A DNA stretch of 64,000 nucleotides, taken from contig LR746273.1 in the NCBI GenBank assembly GCA_902729315.2, positions 3,139,001-3,203,000 of the forward strand. The letters are read 5' to 3'. Below the pieces are notes generated by a model that searched no databases, was not told the DNA's origin, and saw nothing but the letters and a program-made list of their open reading frames with translations. This DNA is from Spirodela intermedia. Taxonomy: Eukaryota > Streptophyta > Magnoliopsida > Alismatales > Araceae. Each line of letters starts with the position of its first letter. Within the stretch, counting starts at the first letter, position 1. Below are positions 24,050-37,700 of the stretch, piece by piece. A program made the translations under genes and the position numbers.

Positions 24050-27000
24050 AACACACAATTTTCCCTCGCCTTATGTTAGTAAGGTTTTACTAGCCTCAAC
24101 TCACACTACAAGTAGGTGGGTGGTGATAGAGTTCATCAAACCACAAGCAATCAACATCCCTAAATTATTTCACCACCCCATTGAAACTGGTTCAATTATT
24201 TTTTCAAAATATCTGAATAATTATATATATTGTTGTCCTCAAATAGTGAAGCTACAAGATGAGAGGAAGATGAGAATGATTCCCAAGTGGATCCATTGAA
24301 TGAGATTAATATGATTCAGATGAAGAGAGGGGGGGGGATGTTTGCCCACAACTCAAGAGTTCCCCATGGTCATGAGAAGGGTTTTAATGGGGGCTACTTT
24401 GACTTTACTTTTTATATTTCAATTTTATGCCTTTAAAATTGAAATAAATATAGATTATTTTTACAAAAATTCAAAACAATCTATAACATAACTAGATCAA
24501 GTTGTTTCAATGGTTTAAAAATCATTAAACATAAAGGCTTTCCACAAAGTTAATCACCATGGTAGATATTAGTGGTCATACTATCATGCACAAAATTTCC
24601 ATTAATACTACATATTATCTCGAAATAAACACTTCGTGATGTTAATCCTAAAGATTTATACGGGTTTGATCATTTTGAAGATTTTTGGCCATATTTTTAA
24701 CATTTCTACCTGGAAAACTCAAAAGAGAACACTAGTCAACTGAGAGGTCTCATTATAGGACACTAGCAAGTCTCATTATTCTTTTGTCATGAAGAGTTTA
24801 AAACTTAATTAAAAAACTTCATAAAGTGAAGAAGAAAACATATCACCTAACATTGTAACATCAGTGCCTCTTAATCAAGAAATAATTTCTTACAATGAGA
24901 TCCTTGTAAGGGAGCAAATCAATGGACATTTGTGTTGTTGATGTTTAGCTATCAATCTTAGAATAAGATTAAAAGGAGAAAATTTACTTGAAAACCCAAA
25001 TGTGGTAACTGAACTTATATGCCAAATATGTTTAAATTAAAATGGTCCCATTCAAAGCTTATGATACTACAATTAGTTTGTGGGAATTGCTGGTCCTTGG
25101 AAAAAAAATAAAAATTATTCACTACTAATCCTAGAAAACTAAGGTCTATTGTCGAAGTTGTCAGTCCTCTGAAAATCTTGCTTTGTACACTTTTGTAGTT
25201 GTGAAAACTGTGGCATGTGAGAGCAGGATAGATTCGATGACCTTAGTGGGTCTTTTGGGCTTTGGTCCCATAATATGTTCTATAAAATTAGGGGATAAGA
25301 TTAATACCCATCTAGCCATTAGGGGTATGAACTGTTAAGTGTAGGGGGCTGGTCCCTTGTGGTATGGCCATTAGGGTGGAACAAGATGAGGGGATAACCT
25401 ACCTTCATCATCCCAAAGTGTAAAGGGTGATTAGGGTTTACTACTTACTCATCACTAGTCCTCACCCACTCCTTCCCATCTCCTCCTCCAATGAGTACCC
25501 TATCCTTTATTTCTTTTCACAGTCAAGTTTCTTTTTAGCAAACTTTTTGTGACCTTGTTTTCTTTCCTTGTCATTGGTGAACCATCATCTCCTTTAGAGT
25601 CAATGTCAAAGTCTATCTTGAGGATGTAAATTAACATGATGCCCTCTTTACACAAGCTCACTCCTTCCAAGCCTTTCCACTTTTTCTAAGTTATAATTTA
25701 ACCTTATACTATTTAACTTTTTCCCCAAAATATTAGGAATCACTAACTATTGAGAAAAATTTCTTATTATGAAAATAAAAATAACTTTGTCTAGATATTA
25801 TTTTCCCACTTGATGAAAAACTAAGCATTTACAAGGTCTATGCTTATAGAATGATGACATTGACATTTTAATAACTTGGGATTAAAAATTATTATTTTGA
25901 GTTGACTTTCTATTGATTCATTGATTATTTTTATTTTTTCTTACCTAAGAGCATGGTCATTGATGAATTCCACTTTCATGTTGTATAGTATCAAACATAT
26001 TTGAAATAGCAATGCCTCATAATAGACTCATGTATGAGGCTTTTGGTATTTGTATAACTATTACCATTTATTTTTTGGAAAGCACAAAAACATCAGCTTT
26101 TAGCATGATAGTTGGTGTCATGTGCAGGTTTTAGAGATTGTTTGTGTGAGATGAGGCAAAATATTCAACTAACTATGGAATTTGGGTCTCCAAGTAGGAG
26201 GTTACTAATGTGAATTGGAGTTTAAATGTGCTAAAATAAATATTATATAACTTCCATGTCTATGTCTATTAATAAATTGATTATGAGTAAAGATATGGTA
26301 TGGCCCTTTGATTACTATTTTACCATTATTTTATCAATGACTTTACCACTATTTACCAAATATTTATTAGCATAAATTTTTGATAGGATTCAATGCCTCT
26401 ATTCTTCTTTCTTCACATGTTCAAAGAAAGGAATGGGTTTGTGTTCTTCCCTTGCAAGGCCAGACATGTTATGAACTAAATTCATATGGATATTAGGTTG
26501 CATTCCTAAATTAGCACATTTGCTTATAATCCTTCAAAGTAAATTTGAAACCTTGTGACTGAAACGCTTTAAATTTAGCTTTGTTTGGAGCTCAAAATGT
26601 AAAGGCATAATGAATCCAACAATAAGCAAATATGCAATCACATTCATTACCCATCAAGAACTTTCATATTCTCCTAAAACTAATGCACATTTTTTGTATA
26701 TGGGGGGAGATTTATAGAATATACATTGCTTATATTCTCAAATATGCAATTGTAGAGTTCAAAAATTCCATCTTCTTCTTAAATGTGTTGTCAACTTTCT
26801 CTTTTAGTTTTCCATATGCCATGCATAGGAATGCAATATATTGGCAACTAATTGAGATTTTCAAATGATCATGCCAACTAATTGGCCATTGATAATAGGA
26901 TGAACTAAGGGTTACTAAGTTCCTAGCAATCTTGCTAACCATGCAATAATTGTAAGATTGATAAATAGAAATATATTCTACATTAAAATTGTTTCACAAT

Positions 27001-27550
27001 GGGGCACAATTTACAATTGACAGGCTTTATTCATGCAAAAATAAAATTATAATTTCATTGTTCCTTTGAAAAAATAAGTGAAAATAAGAAATAAATCATA
27101 AAATGCTTCTCATTATTACTTAGTAGTTAATTCTTATCAATACAATGTATCCTTATGCACTACATTTATTTTGGATGCTAGTAGATTATGTGTGTTCTAT
27201 TAGGTTGTAAACCTTGCTTCTTACCTTGCCAGCCCAGCTAGAACAAGTAACAATCATTCTTCATATCAGGAATATACTTTCAATGAATCTAGGCATCAAT
27301 AATATGCTTCACTAAATATACTATCATGATCTTCAAGCATACAATTACCATTGTACTCTTCCATCATATTGGAATCTTACACTAGAGTGCTCATAATTTA
27401 ATGAATGAGGATATTGGTGGGCAGCAAGGACCGAATTGAGATGAGATATACGCATGTGGATTATGTATCTAAATGTTCACTATTAATATGAAAAATTAAG
27501 CTAATGTCTTGTACTATGAACTGAGATAAAATTCTCCTTTGATCATCATC

Positions 27551-27896
27551 TTCATACATTCCACTATATTAAGCTCATTGTTTAATGTGTATATGCAGAT
27601 GATCACTATATATTGACCAATAACTCATCTTTGGAACATCTACCTCCACATAATTCATGTTCTTGATTGAATTCTTAGTGGGTGGAGCTGATCCTCTAAC
27701 CTTTTGATTAGAATAAACTTCTCCTTCATACATTCCACTATATTAAGCTCATTGTTTAATGTGTACATGCAGATGATCACCATACATTGACCAATAACTC
27801 ATCTTTGGAACATTTCAGTCCACATCATTCATGTTCTTGATTGAATGCTCTAACCTTTCAATTAGAATATAGTTCTCCTTCATAGTATCTTCATAG
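27551..27896. repeat. Tandem duplication, about 174-bp unit
   Basis: The block starting TTCATACATTCCACTATATT at 27551 recurs at 27725 with few differences (for example TATATGCAGATGATCACTAT versus TACATGCAGATGATCACCAT). The junction text TTCTCCTTCATA starts a third partial copy near 27870. It lies in gene-free DNA. Confidence 0.85.
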
Positions 27897-28159
27897 GGTC
27901 GGCTTGGTCTTAGTATTCATGCAACAGTATTTCAAGGTGGCATTGCAAGGAAGCAATTTTTTCTTGAACCATCCAGCCCATGGCATAGTAAAAGCCCTTC
28001 AATATCCCAAGAAGTAGAAAGAAGTTGTAATGGCACCAAGAGCTCATTCTGTAGGAATCATGATCTTGGGGCATCGCTCACAAATGCGGCCCGGAGCAAC
28101 TCCCAATTACCCCTCCCAAACATAATTAGAGGGGCTGATTACCCCCCTCGGACCGATCC

Positions 28160-28166
28160 TTATAAG
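28160..28166 (+). promoter_or_regulatory. Candidate TATA box of the ARABIDILLO-like gene
   Basis: TTATAAG lies where composition shifts from AT-rich DNA to a GC- and pyrimidine-rich leader. It sits about 290 bp upstream of the proposed 5' UTR intron donor. The consensus is only approximate. Confidence 0.4.
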
Positions 28167-28455
28167 CCATCTCTCCCTTCACGTCTTCTCCTCAGTTCTG
28201 TTGCCGGGTAGGGGGCGGGAGTAGATCCATCGCAGAAAGGGATCCAGGGTTTTCCGCCGGAGTCCCTCGCCCACCTCCGTCTGCCCTGGTCTCCCCCTTC
28301 CTGCCGCTGCTTGACCCCTGGGGGGTCTTAATTTGGGGAGTAATGGCGGTGATTCCAGTCGCCTCCGGGTCCCTCTCCTCTTCGCTTCTCCGCTCTGCCT
28401 TCTTGTAGGGTTAGTGTCGGGGACGTGAGGGGAGGCGAGGTGAGAGCTTCTTCAG

Positions 28456-28774
28456 GTGCGTAGAACCTCCCCCTCTTGGTCCAACCATTGGAATCCATTC
28501 GGACGGGAAAGGAGTTGTTTCTTTCCGGGAAATTTCGCTACGCATTGCAGCCATTGCCCTGTCAATCCCCTCCTACTCTTACGTGTGTAGAGGATAGGGA
28601 GAGTTGAGGAATTTGATGCGCCGATTACGAGGGCTTCTGCTTCCTTTCGGGCATTGACGGAATTCTCTGACGCCTTCCCAATCTACACCTTATTCCTCCT
28701 TAAAGTTCTTGTTTTTCTTCAATTTGTGACCCAGATTCATTTGGATGATGATTTGTGGTTAATTTCTGTCGCAG
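28456..28774 (+). other. Probable 5' UTR intron of the ARABIDILLO-like gene
   Basis: A donor TTCAG/GTGCGT at 28455/28456 pairs with a pyrimidine-rich acceptor TTCTGTCGCAG ending at 28774, two bases before the ATG at 28777. An open frame runs through this stretch into the CDS but lacks any homology, which fits an untranslated intron. Confidence 0.5.
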
Positions 28775-28776
28775 AG

Positions 28777-31700
28777 ATGAGTCGGAGGCTGAGGAGGAAG
28801 GGTCTCCAATCCAGAGATAACGAGAAAGGCCTCGCCATCTACCAAGCTGTCCCATGCTGTTCTGATGGCGTCTCAGAGGTGTATGAGGTGGTCAACTTTC
28901 CCCCCTCTGTGGCCGCCATGAACGCTGATCCCGACATTCAGCCCAGGAAGAGGGCCGCAGCCACCTGCCATGGTTCTGTCACCTCATCCTCTGGGCTTGG
29001 CTCTGTGTCTTCTCAAGCGGTCCCTGTGGACTGGACCAGCCTTCCCGATGACACAGTCATCCAGATCTTTTCTCGCCTCAACTATCGGGACCGTGCCAGT
29101 CTTGCCTCCACCTGCCGTGCTTGGCGCATCATTGGTTGTCTGCCATTCCTGTGGCAAGCTCTTGACCTCCGAGCCCACCGGTGTGATGCAGCCACAGCCC
29201 TATCACTTGCTTCCCGCTGCTCAACCAACCTTCGAAGCCTCCACTTTCGTGGGTCTGAGGCAGCTGCCTCTGTCATGAACCTCCAGGCCCGGGGCCTCCG
29301 TGAGATCAGCGGTGATTTCTGTCGAGACATCACTGATGCTATTCTATCTGTGATGGCTGCACGGCATGAACTCTTGGAAAGCCTTCAGATTGGCCCCGAC
29401 CCATGTGAGAAGATCAGTAGCGATGCCATCAGGGCAATTGCTCTCTGCTGCCCCAAGCTTAGGTGCCTGCGTCTCTCGGGGGTGCACCAAGTCGACGAAG
29501 AAGCTCTCAATGCCCTTGGCAGGCACTGCAAGTCCTTGGAGGAAGTTGCCTTCATGGACTGTGGGAACATCAATGAGGCTGCACTTGGGAGTCTGGCATC
29601 TATGCGGTTCCTCTCAGTTGCGGGCACAAAGAACATGAGTTGGGCTGCCGCTTCACTCACATGGAGCAACCAGCTCTGCAATTTGGTTGGGTTGGATGTT
29701 TCAAGGACTGATATCTCCCCTACTGCAATGTCGAGGCTCCTCACATCTTCAAAGAGCCTGAAAGTCTTGTGCACGCTCAATTGCCCATTTATCGATGAGG
29801 AAGGCTCCAATGGGACCTCTGTGTTAACCAGCACGAAGGGCAAGGTGTTGCTTAATTTCTCCTCGGACATATTCAAGGGGGTAGCTGCATTATTGCATGA
29901 TGCCCCTGCTGCCGAGGCCTCTGCAATAAAGGACTTTAGGAATGTGTTTAGAGAGTGGAGGACTTGGAAACACAAGAATGGTGGTGGCAAGTATGTTGAG
30001 GAAGTCATGAATTGGCTGGAATGGATTCTCTCTCACACCCTCCTGCGTATTGCCGAGACAAACCCCCCAAGGATGGACGAATTCTGGTTAAGGCAAGGGT
30101 CAAGCCTGCTGCTCAGCTTGGTGAAAAGCTCACAAGAGGATGTCCAGGAAAGGGCAGCAACTGGACTTGCCACGTTTGTAGTCATTGATGATGAGAATGC
30201 TACAGTGGATCCTGCCAGGGCAGAGGCAGTTATGAGGGATGGAGGGATACCTCTACTTTTGGATCTTGCAAGGTCTTTCAGGGAGGGTATTCAATCAGAA
30301 GCTGCGAAGGTAACGGGTCTAACTAAGATGACATCTTACTTCTTATTTGATACGCGATTCATTTTTGTGCTTTTTATTTCTTGGTTCATACATTATTCTC
30401 AATTGGTTGTGCAGGCCATCGCTAATTTGTCTGTGAATACGAAAGTGGCTAAAACAGTTGCTGATGAAGGAGGAATTGGGATACTATCTGATCTAGCGAG
30501 ATCCATGAATAGACTGGTTGCTGAAGAGGCTGCCGGAGGGTTGTGGAACCTTTCTGTTGGTGAAGAGCACAAGGTTTGCAACGATCTTCAACTTGATTTT
30601 TTATTATTATTATTGTTATTTTATTTATTTATTTTGGTATGTGTGGAAGTGTTGATGTTTATGGCTTCATTTTTTTTTTCTAGGGTGCCATTGCTGAAGC
30701 TGGTGGGATTAAAGCTCTTGTTGATCTTATCTTCAAGTGGCCATCTGGCATTGATGGAGTTCTTGTATGAATAATTTTTACTCCTCTGAACCTTTTACAA
30801 TGTTTCTTTTTCTTCAACAAATACTAAGCTTTGTTTCCAAATTGTTTATTTATTAAAACAGGAGCGTGCTGCTGGCGCACTTGCAAACTTAGCTGCTGAC
30901 GACAAGTGCAGCATGGAGGTTGCCATGGCCGGTGGTGTCCATGCATTAGTGATGCTTGCTCGTACTTGCAAGGTTGAAGGAGTACAGGAGCAGGTATTTC
31001 TGTCTGTAATATCTGTCCGAGTTTTGTATGATCAATTGCACCTTGCTCTGGTCCATATGAAAATCTTCTGTGAATTAGATTCGATATGCATACAATAGCA
31101 CTGTCCATAGTTGCCAGTTAATGTTGGCATTGCATACGGCCTACTGTTAGCATCTGGATCTCGAATGCGCTTGCTCTCTTCATTGTTCTTAGTTTATCTC
31201 CACTTAGTTTATACCATGCCAGAAAGTATTCCAAGCTACCTTTATATTCTCTCCATTACTCTTTATTCGGTTTCTTTTAATGACATAGTTGCATTCTCCT
31301 GTACATCAATGTTTAGTGTTGTGCACCACAATGTTGTGACTTAGGCCGTAATGATATGCTGTGGGATGTCCATAGTGCTAAAATTGAATATGGATTTCAC
31401 ATGTTTTATGACGTGAAGAAATTAGCTCTGCACCGCTGGAAACCAGTGGAGGATAATGATAATTGCACATGGTTTTTTCTTTCCCTCATCTTTTTATTAA
31501 TTCGAGCTTTTGATTAATGGATTTGCTTCTTCTTCATCCTTTACAGGCTGCTCGAGCTTTAGCAAATTTGGCTGCTCATGGTGATAGTAATAGCAATAAT
31601 GCTGCCGTTGGTCAAGAAACAGGTGCACTAGAGGCTCTAGTTCAACTAACTTGTTCCCAAAATGAAGGTGTAAGGTACTACATTTTCTCAATATGAAAAT

Positions 31701-34700
31701 GTATTTGATATTTGGTGATCTACCAGATTTGTCCTTGTTATTTGTTTTCTTGTCTTTTCTGGTAATGTTCATATCATCACAAATTAGTTAGGCACGTCCA
31801 CACAAATCTAGCTAAGCGTGCTGTTTTCATCTTTCTTTCTTTATTTGAAGCAAATCATAGTTTCACAGTGTAAATGTTCTTTTCTTTGTTAGATAGTTTT
31901 TTTAGGTGAGATCCTGTATCTATTGCAGAATTATGCACATGAATATCTCTGCATCCCTTGTAAGGCCGTTTCTTGTCAAGTTTTCAAGTTTTATTTCATG
32001 GTTTAGATCATGCTCCAGGAAATCTGATTTGCGGCCAGCTTTTGACCTGCTCTTGATTTGGGTAGTTTTGTCTCACTTGTGATATTATATTTCCTGGTCT
32101 TTAACATGTTCGTTCTGTCTCGTGCATCTACAAAATAGACAAGAAGCTGCGGGTGCCTTGTGGAACCTATCATTCGATGACAGAAATCGGGAGGCAATTG
32201 CTGCAGCTGGTGGTGTGGAAGCGTTGGTATTTCTCTTCTTCTTTCTTGAAAGTGGATACTATTTTCAACCTCTTTCCTGGAATTATTATCGCTATTTGAG
32301 TTCGTTATATTTCTTTCTTTATTTGTAAATTGTGCAGAGATCCTAATAAGCAGTTTTACTCGTTTAAATTGACCATAAAAGATCAAGGTGTTTTTAATGG
32401 TATAATAGAAAAGAGGGATGTAGTTAAATTTGAAGCGATATTAATGTAGAATATAATCGTGGGAAATGAGGAGGCCCAAAAGAGTGTGGCTCAAAGAGCT
32501 AGAACGAGTGAAGCTTGGACATCTCAAGTGCTGCAGCATCTTCTCTACACCAGATGCTTCATTCTAGACTATTTTGAATGTATTTTTCTTTTTTCTAGGG
32601 GAGCATTTCTTTCTTTTGTTAGTTGATTCTATTTTTTGGGGGATCTAGAACTAGTTTGTAACTATCTAGGACTGTTATGGTTTCCCGACCCAAATCATTA
32701 TTTTTCTCTATTTCTATCCTTTGGTATTCAAGCATACTCTTTTTATTCCTCTTGGAACCAAAAGGCCCCGTCTTTTATACAAATTGGAAGTCCTTTCATA
32801 TGCAGATGCTCGATTGTCAATAGGTCTAATCTATTTTATTTGTGTGTGTGTGTGTGTGTGTGTGTTCTTTACCAGACACAATTTAACGAATCGCTACAAG
32901 TGTATTTTGATGTACAGTGTCCCAATCTAATTAGACTGTAAAAGTTGTAGTTTTGGACATTCAAAAAGTTGTATTTCTTGATGATGGATTTGGGTGAATC
33001 ATAGATTACCATATTTTCAGATCTCTTCAGGTTCTAATTTCCCATGTGCCCTAAACATGAAATTTATTTCGAGACCAAGATGCAGAAGTGGAGTGGCGAA
33101 GAATAGGAAGATAGAGGAATAGGCCAGGGATAGGCGATGTTTGAGTGATAATGCTTGTAAATAGGGCCAGGGATTTTGCTGTGTTTTCTTACTGGCAGAT
33201 TAGATTTTGGTTGAGAGTTAAGTTCATTAGCTATAACTTGTGCTCAGGTAAAGGCAAGAGTGTCTAATTTTTCAGACCTGATTTATTCTATCTAGACGCA
33301 TAGGAACTTTATGACAATAAATTGGAAGTTCTCATCTTCAACGAGACTATGAAGATGTGAGGGAAAATGGTTCTTGCTGAGACTACTTGCAGTTTTCTTG
33401 AAGATATTTCCTCAAGTGACAAGATGAAGAACTTTAATTGCTTTGGTCAACTTCTTTGATTATTTTTTATTACCATTTATTAGTCAGTTGTGCACTATAT
33501 GTTCAATATTACACTACGGAGTCATTTAGACTAGCATTCTCGAAATGGGCCTGAAATGGCAGAGGCAATTGTTTTCTTTTCTTATATGGTGGGGCCATAA
33601 ATTTAACCTGGTGGTTCTTGCTACTATGCTGCTATGGTACTACAAACTGTGTGCGGTACGAGAAAAGTTGAAGAAAGTTTCAGATGTCTATACAACACCA
33701 ACAGGGGTGTTGACTGGTATTGTCAGTGTTTCCAGGGGAGCCGTGTATATCGAGAGAGACACTAGGGTAGAAGTCTTTCAGCTAATTATCTTTCAGCGGG
33801 AACATTAACATCCTCATTTATAACCAAGTGATGGCGGTTGTTTCTCTGCTTCCTGTGCCCTAATTTTGTGTTTGCTTTTGTTGGGGGGAGGATTGGGTGG
33901 GTTGGGGTGCATAATGATATTGTTTGCAGAAGAGCTCGTTCGTTTTATTGCAGAAATTAATTGTCGCTGTAAATCTGCAAATTCCTCTTGTGCTGAGACG
34001 GAGCCTTGGTTTGGAATCATATCTTTCAATGGACCTTAAATTTTCCACTGTCTATTCCTTGATGCTTTGTGTCCTTTTCTGTTCTGAGTCTTTTGGGCTG
34101 TTATTTTGTTTCTTTTTCCTCCAAGGGGTTGCATTCATCTAATCCTGGAGCTTATTTTGCCTGTATTTTGGCCTTACTTTTTATAACCCTGTCAAAAGTG
34201 CATCTCAAGACCTGAATCACAAGTTATTTCTTTGAATTTATGTATTAATTGGTGTGAATTTATTAGGTGGCTCTTGCTCAGTCGTGCTCAAATGCTTCTC
34301 AAGGCCTTCAAGAGAGGGCTGCTGGAGCTTTGTGGGGATTGTCGGTGTCAGAAGCTAATAGGTATCTAGTTTTTAAAAATTGATTTCATTGGTAACATGC
34401 TACTTTACTTTCTCTCTCCTATTTTTTTCTGCACAACTGTGGTCGTATCTTCAAAGTATCATCAGGAGCTTGAATGAGTCTAAGTATTAGTTTTGTCTCG
34501 GTTATCTGTTTTTGTCGCTGTCAATCTCCTGGTATATTATCTGTTCATGTGCCTCTGCAAAAGGTATCTTGCAGATGATTGGGTTTTTCATAACTCAGTT
34601 ATGAGAGTTGGAGATATGGGTGTAATATGATATTGGATTTACATATATTTCTTATGAAGGGATGGGGGCTCATTGACAAGGAGTTCGTAGAAATGTCTAC

Positions 34701-37700
34701 AGGATCAGTTGAAATAAATCTCCAATCTGGTCGTATCAACATGTGTCTCGCCAGAATCAGCCAGTAATGGAGTGTTTTCTTTCTTCTTCCCACATAATTG
34801 GCATATTACTGCAATGACGTTTAGCACATCCCAGCCTAGACGTGGTCAAATATAACAATATTTGAGGTTTAACGCTTTAGTATTATGATCTCCTTCCACC
34901 ACTTGGCCCTCTATATTTGGCACTTTATTGCTTGGCTCAGGGTAGAGGAGATAAACTAATGGACTCAGCCTTCGTTAGGACGACTTTCTAAGCCATATAG
35001 TTGCCAACAGGTCAATGCTTTCACCATCATTTGACAGACTAGCATGATTTTAAAAGACCAAATCGATAACTGGGAGAAGGGAAAGGTACTTCCAGATCTT
35101 TGTTTCAATTTTTGAACTAAAATCAGCAGATTCTTGTTGGCATGGCTGTTTCTATTCAATTTTAACAAAAATCCCAAAAAGGTTTAAAAGTAGAAATATA
35201 AGTAGAAGGGACAAAGGGGATAAACTGCTAAACAAGTACAGGGGAATTTGTTTTAGGTATTGTTAAAATCTGCGACAACTGATAAGAACTATGACTAGTT
35301 TGGCTTCTGAGAACAGATAAAAGAAAGGAAATGAAGACATTGTTAAATGAACAATGCATTGAAGCATCTAATGAGAATCTTAAGGTTTTGTTCTAGATAT
35401 ACCGAGTACAATGAGAGTACTCGGTATTTTAAATGGTGGAAGACAGGTAATTTCTTCGTATAGAAGGTCTTGATTAATAGGGCCCTTCCTGCTTCCTTGA
35501 TGGTTGATGTCTCATTGAAGGTTTTAGGCATACAAATTAGTGTCTCTGGCTTCAAGATAGTGGAACGGCTACCAATTTCTTTGGAGATAGTGTCCCATCG
35601 ATGGATGATACTGTATGGACAGTTTTTAGCCACACAACTTACCATGTTTTTGGTGTTGAGGTGGCCCAGACGTCCAAATTGTTGAGGGCAACAAGGAGAG
35701 ATGTTGGCACTCGAACACCAGTGTGTCCGTGTGATGACACATTTTTGTGCACATATTAACGCATCTGCATGGGATTAATGAGTTCTGGCATGGGTCGTAT
35801 TTGTGTGGCAATATCCATTATTAATAACAGTACATCTGTTGTATGCACAGCTGAAAGTTGTTTTCAAACACTGGTGTGCTCTTGTGTTTGATCATGTGGT
35901 TAGTTGAATTTGCACATATAAGTATCTTATGCCAGTTAATGATTTACATTTTATTACTTGTATTTTAAATACGAGAAGATTGGAAAATACTAGTATTCAT
36001 TTGATCTTGAGACTAATTCATTTGGAGATTAATAAACTAAGACATTCAGTGGTTCATTTAATATTTTCCAATATTCATCTGTTGATTGGAAAAGGCAAGT
36101 TCATGCTCTCGATCGTGAAGCCTATTCATTTGTCAGGGGATTCTCCGCAGGTGCGGAGAGTATTTAGTGATTTAATCAACACAGAATAGTATGAAAGGCT
36201 GTAAAATTAGTTACACATGATTAATTGATAAGTATTCCTTTTTTCTACCTTAAATTCTCAAACTCCAAAAATATGAGTAAATCCAGGAAAATATGTCACA
36301 GACTTAGTAGGTGTTACAAGAAGAGGATTGCATAAATCAGGTCATTGCTACTGGTATTTCCAATGTCCTAAAAATGAACAAACTTGATCTTGGGTTTAGT
36401 TCATACATTCCAGGTTAGTCTTTAATGTTTACTCTGGAAAGAAGCATCATCCCACTTCTTGATGTTCGAGAGACAGCTGTGGTAGTCGCCAAAGAAAACA
36501 TATAAGTGCTTGTCTGAGTTAATTTTTTAGGAGAAAGCGAATGTCATCATGAGTACATGTTTACTGGGAGATAGTATCCTAGATGCGAAATTGATTGTGT
36601 AATTGGGATGCTGGTGAAATGGCCTGATTTTTCTAACTTGGATTGACAAATAGATTGGGGCGGAGGTTGTGCGGAAGTTGGTTGTGTGTGGATAGGAGGG
36701 AAGGTGGAAGAAGAGTTGAGGAAGGAAAGAAGAAGGGAGAAACAGATAACTTTGATGACGGCCCATGTGGCTGTTTGTATGTGACGGCAAGTAGGAGGCA
36801 AGTAGGAGGACAGTGATGGTGTTTAGGATTTTGAAGTGAAAGAATGGTATTGAGGCATGGAAACTCATTTTGTTGTCCACAATGCGAGCATATATCACCT
36901 TATTGTCTTCCGTGTCTCCTGATCATTATGTTATCATTGTCATGATTCATGGAAATCATTCCTGGTTCTTTACTTGCTTTGTTTACTTTTCAGTATTGCC
37001 ATTGGGCGAGAAGGAGGTGTTGCACCACTGATTGCATTGGCATGCTCAGATGCTGAAGTAAGGATATAAGCTCTATTTTTTATGCCACTCATAGAGATTT
37101 CTTATCTCTAACTTTTCTATTGAACCCCTTCTTTACTTTGCTTGTCGTTTGTTGGATATCAGTGTATGTGTTGACTGGGCTCCCGGATTATTTTGTTTTG
37201 AATTAATTTGATTTCATGTCCAGTTCAGTTATATAGCTGGTCTCGTGAACATCTCATTGACTCATTAATTTCTTTTCATTTACATGTACCTATTTCAGAT
37301 TTATTTTTTTTTGTTGTGTATTCCTTGGAGCTTTTTTCTATACACTATTATGCCGTTGTTCAAGCCACAGTTTCTGCCACCCATTGGTAGAAACTGTGCG
37401 TCCAATTGACATTGTGCGTCATCTGTCCATTGATTGTCAGAATGTGATCTCTGTTCATTTTATTGCGCTGAAAATTTCCCATCTGTTTTGCTTCCTATTG
37501 TTTAGTGAACCATCATGCTGATCTGCTGTGTTACGTGTCATGAGTCTCAATTCTCTCTTCAGAGGAATTTCCCAGAAATTGTAAGATTTTTCTTAAGAAA
37601 AATGTCCACATTCATATTTCACAATATCCGGCGTTAGTTAAACCTTATTGACTGGAATTGGGGATTACCTTTTATTCCTACATCACATATAATTGAATAT

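Larger units (their letters stand above)
23349..28155. other. AT-rich intergenic region
   Basis: This is the divergent space between the WRAP73-like gene (minus) and the ARABIDILLO-like gene (plus). Apart from the proximal promoter sequences, it holds a polypyrimidine minisatellite near 23.9-24.05 kb and a tandem duplication near 27.55-27.9 kb. I see no exon chain, transposase or LTR pair, and long stretches are 70% AT or more by eye. Confidence 0.6.

Noticed and set aside
28654-28776. N-terminal extension of the ARABIDILLO-like frame
   Set aside because: It reads through a probable 5' UTR intron, has no homology and the acceptor lies two bases before the conserved MSRR start.
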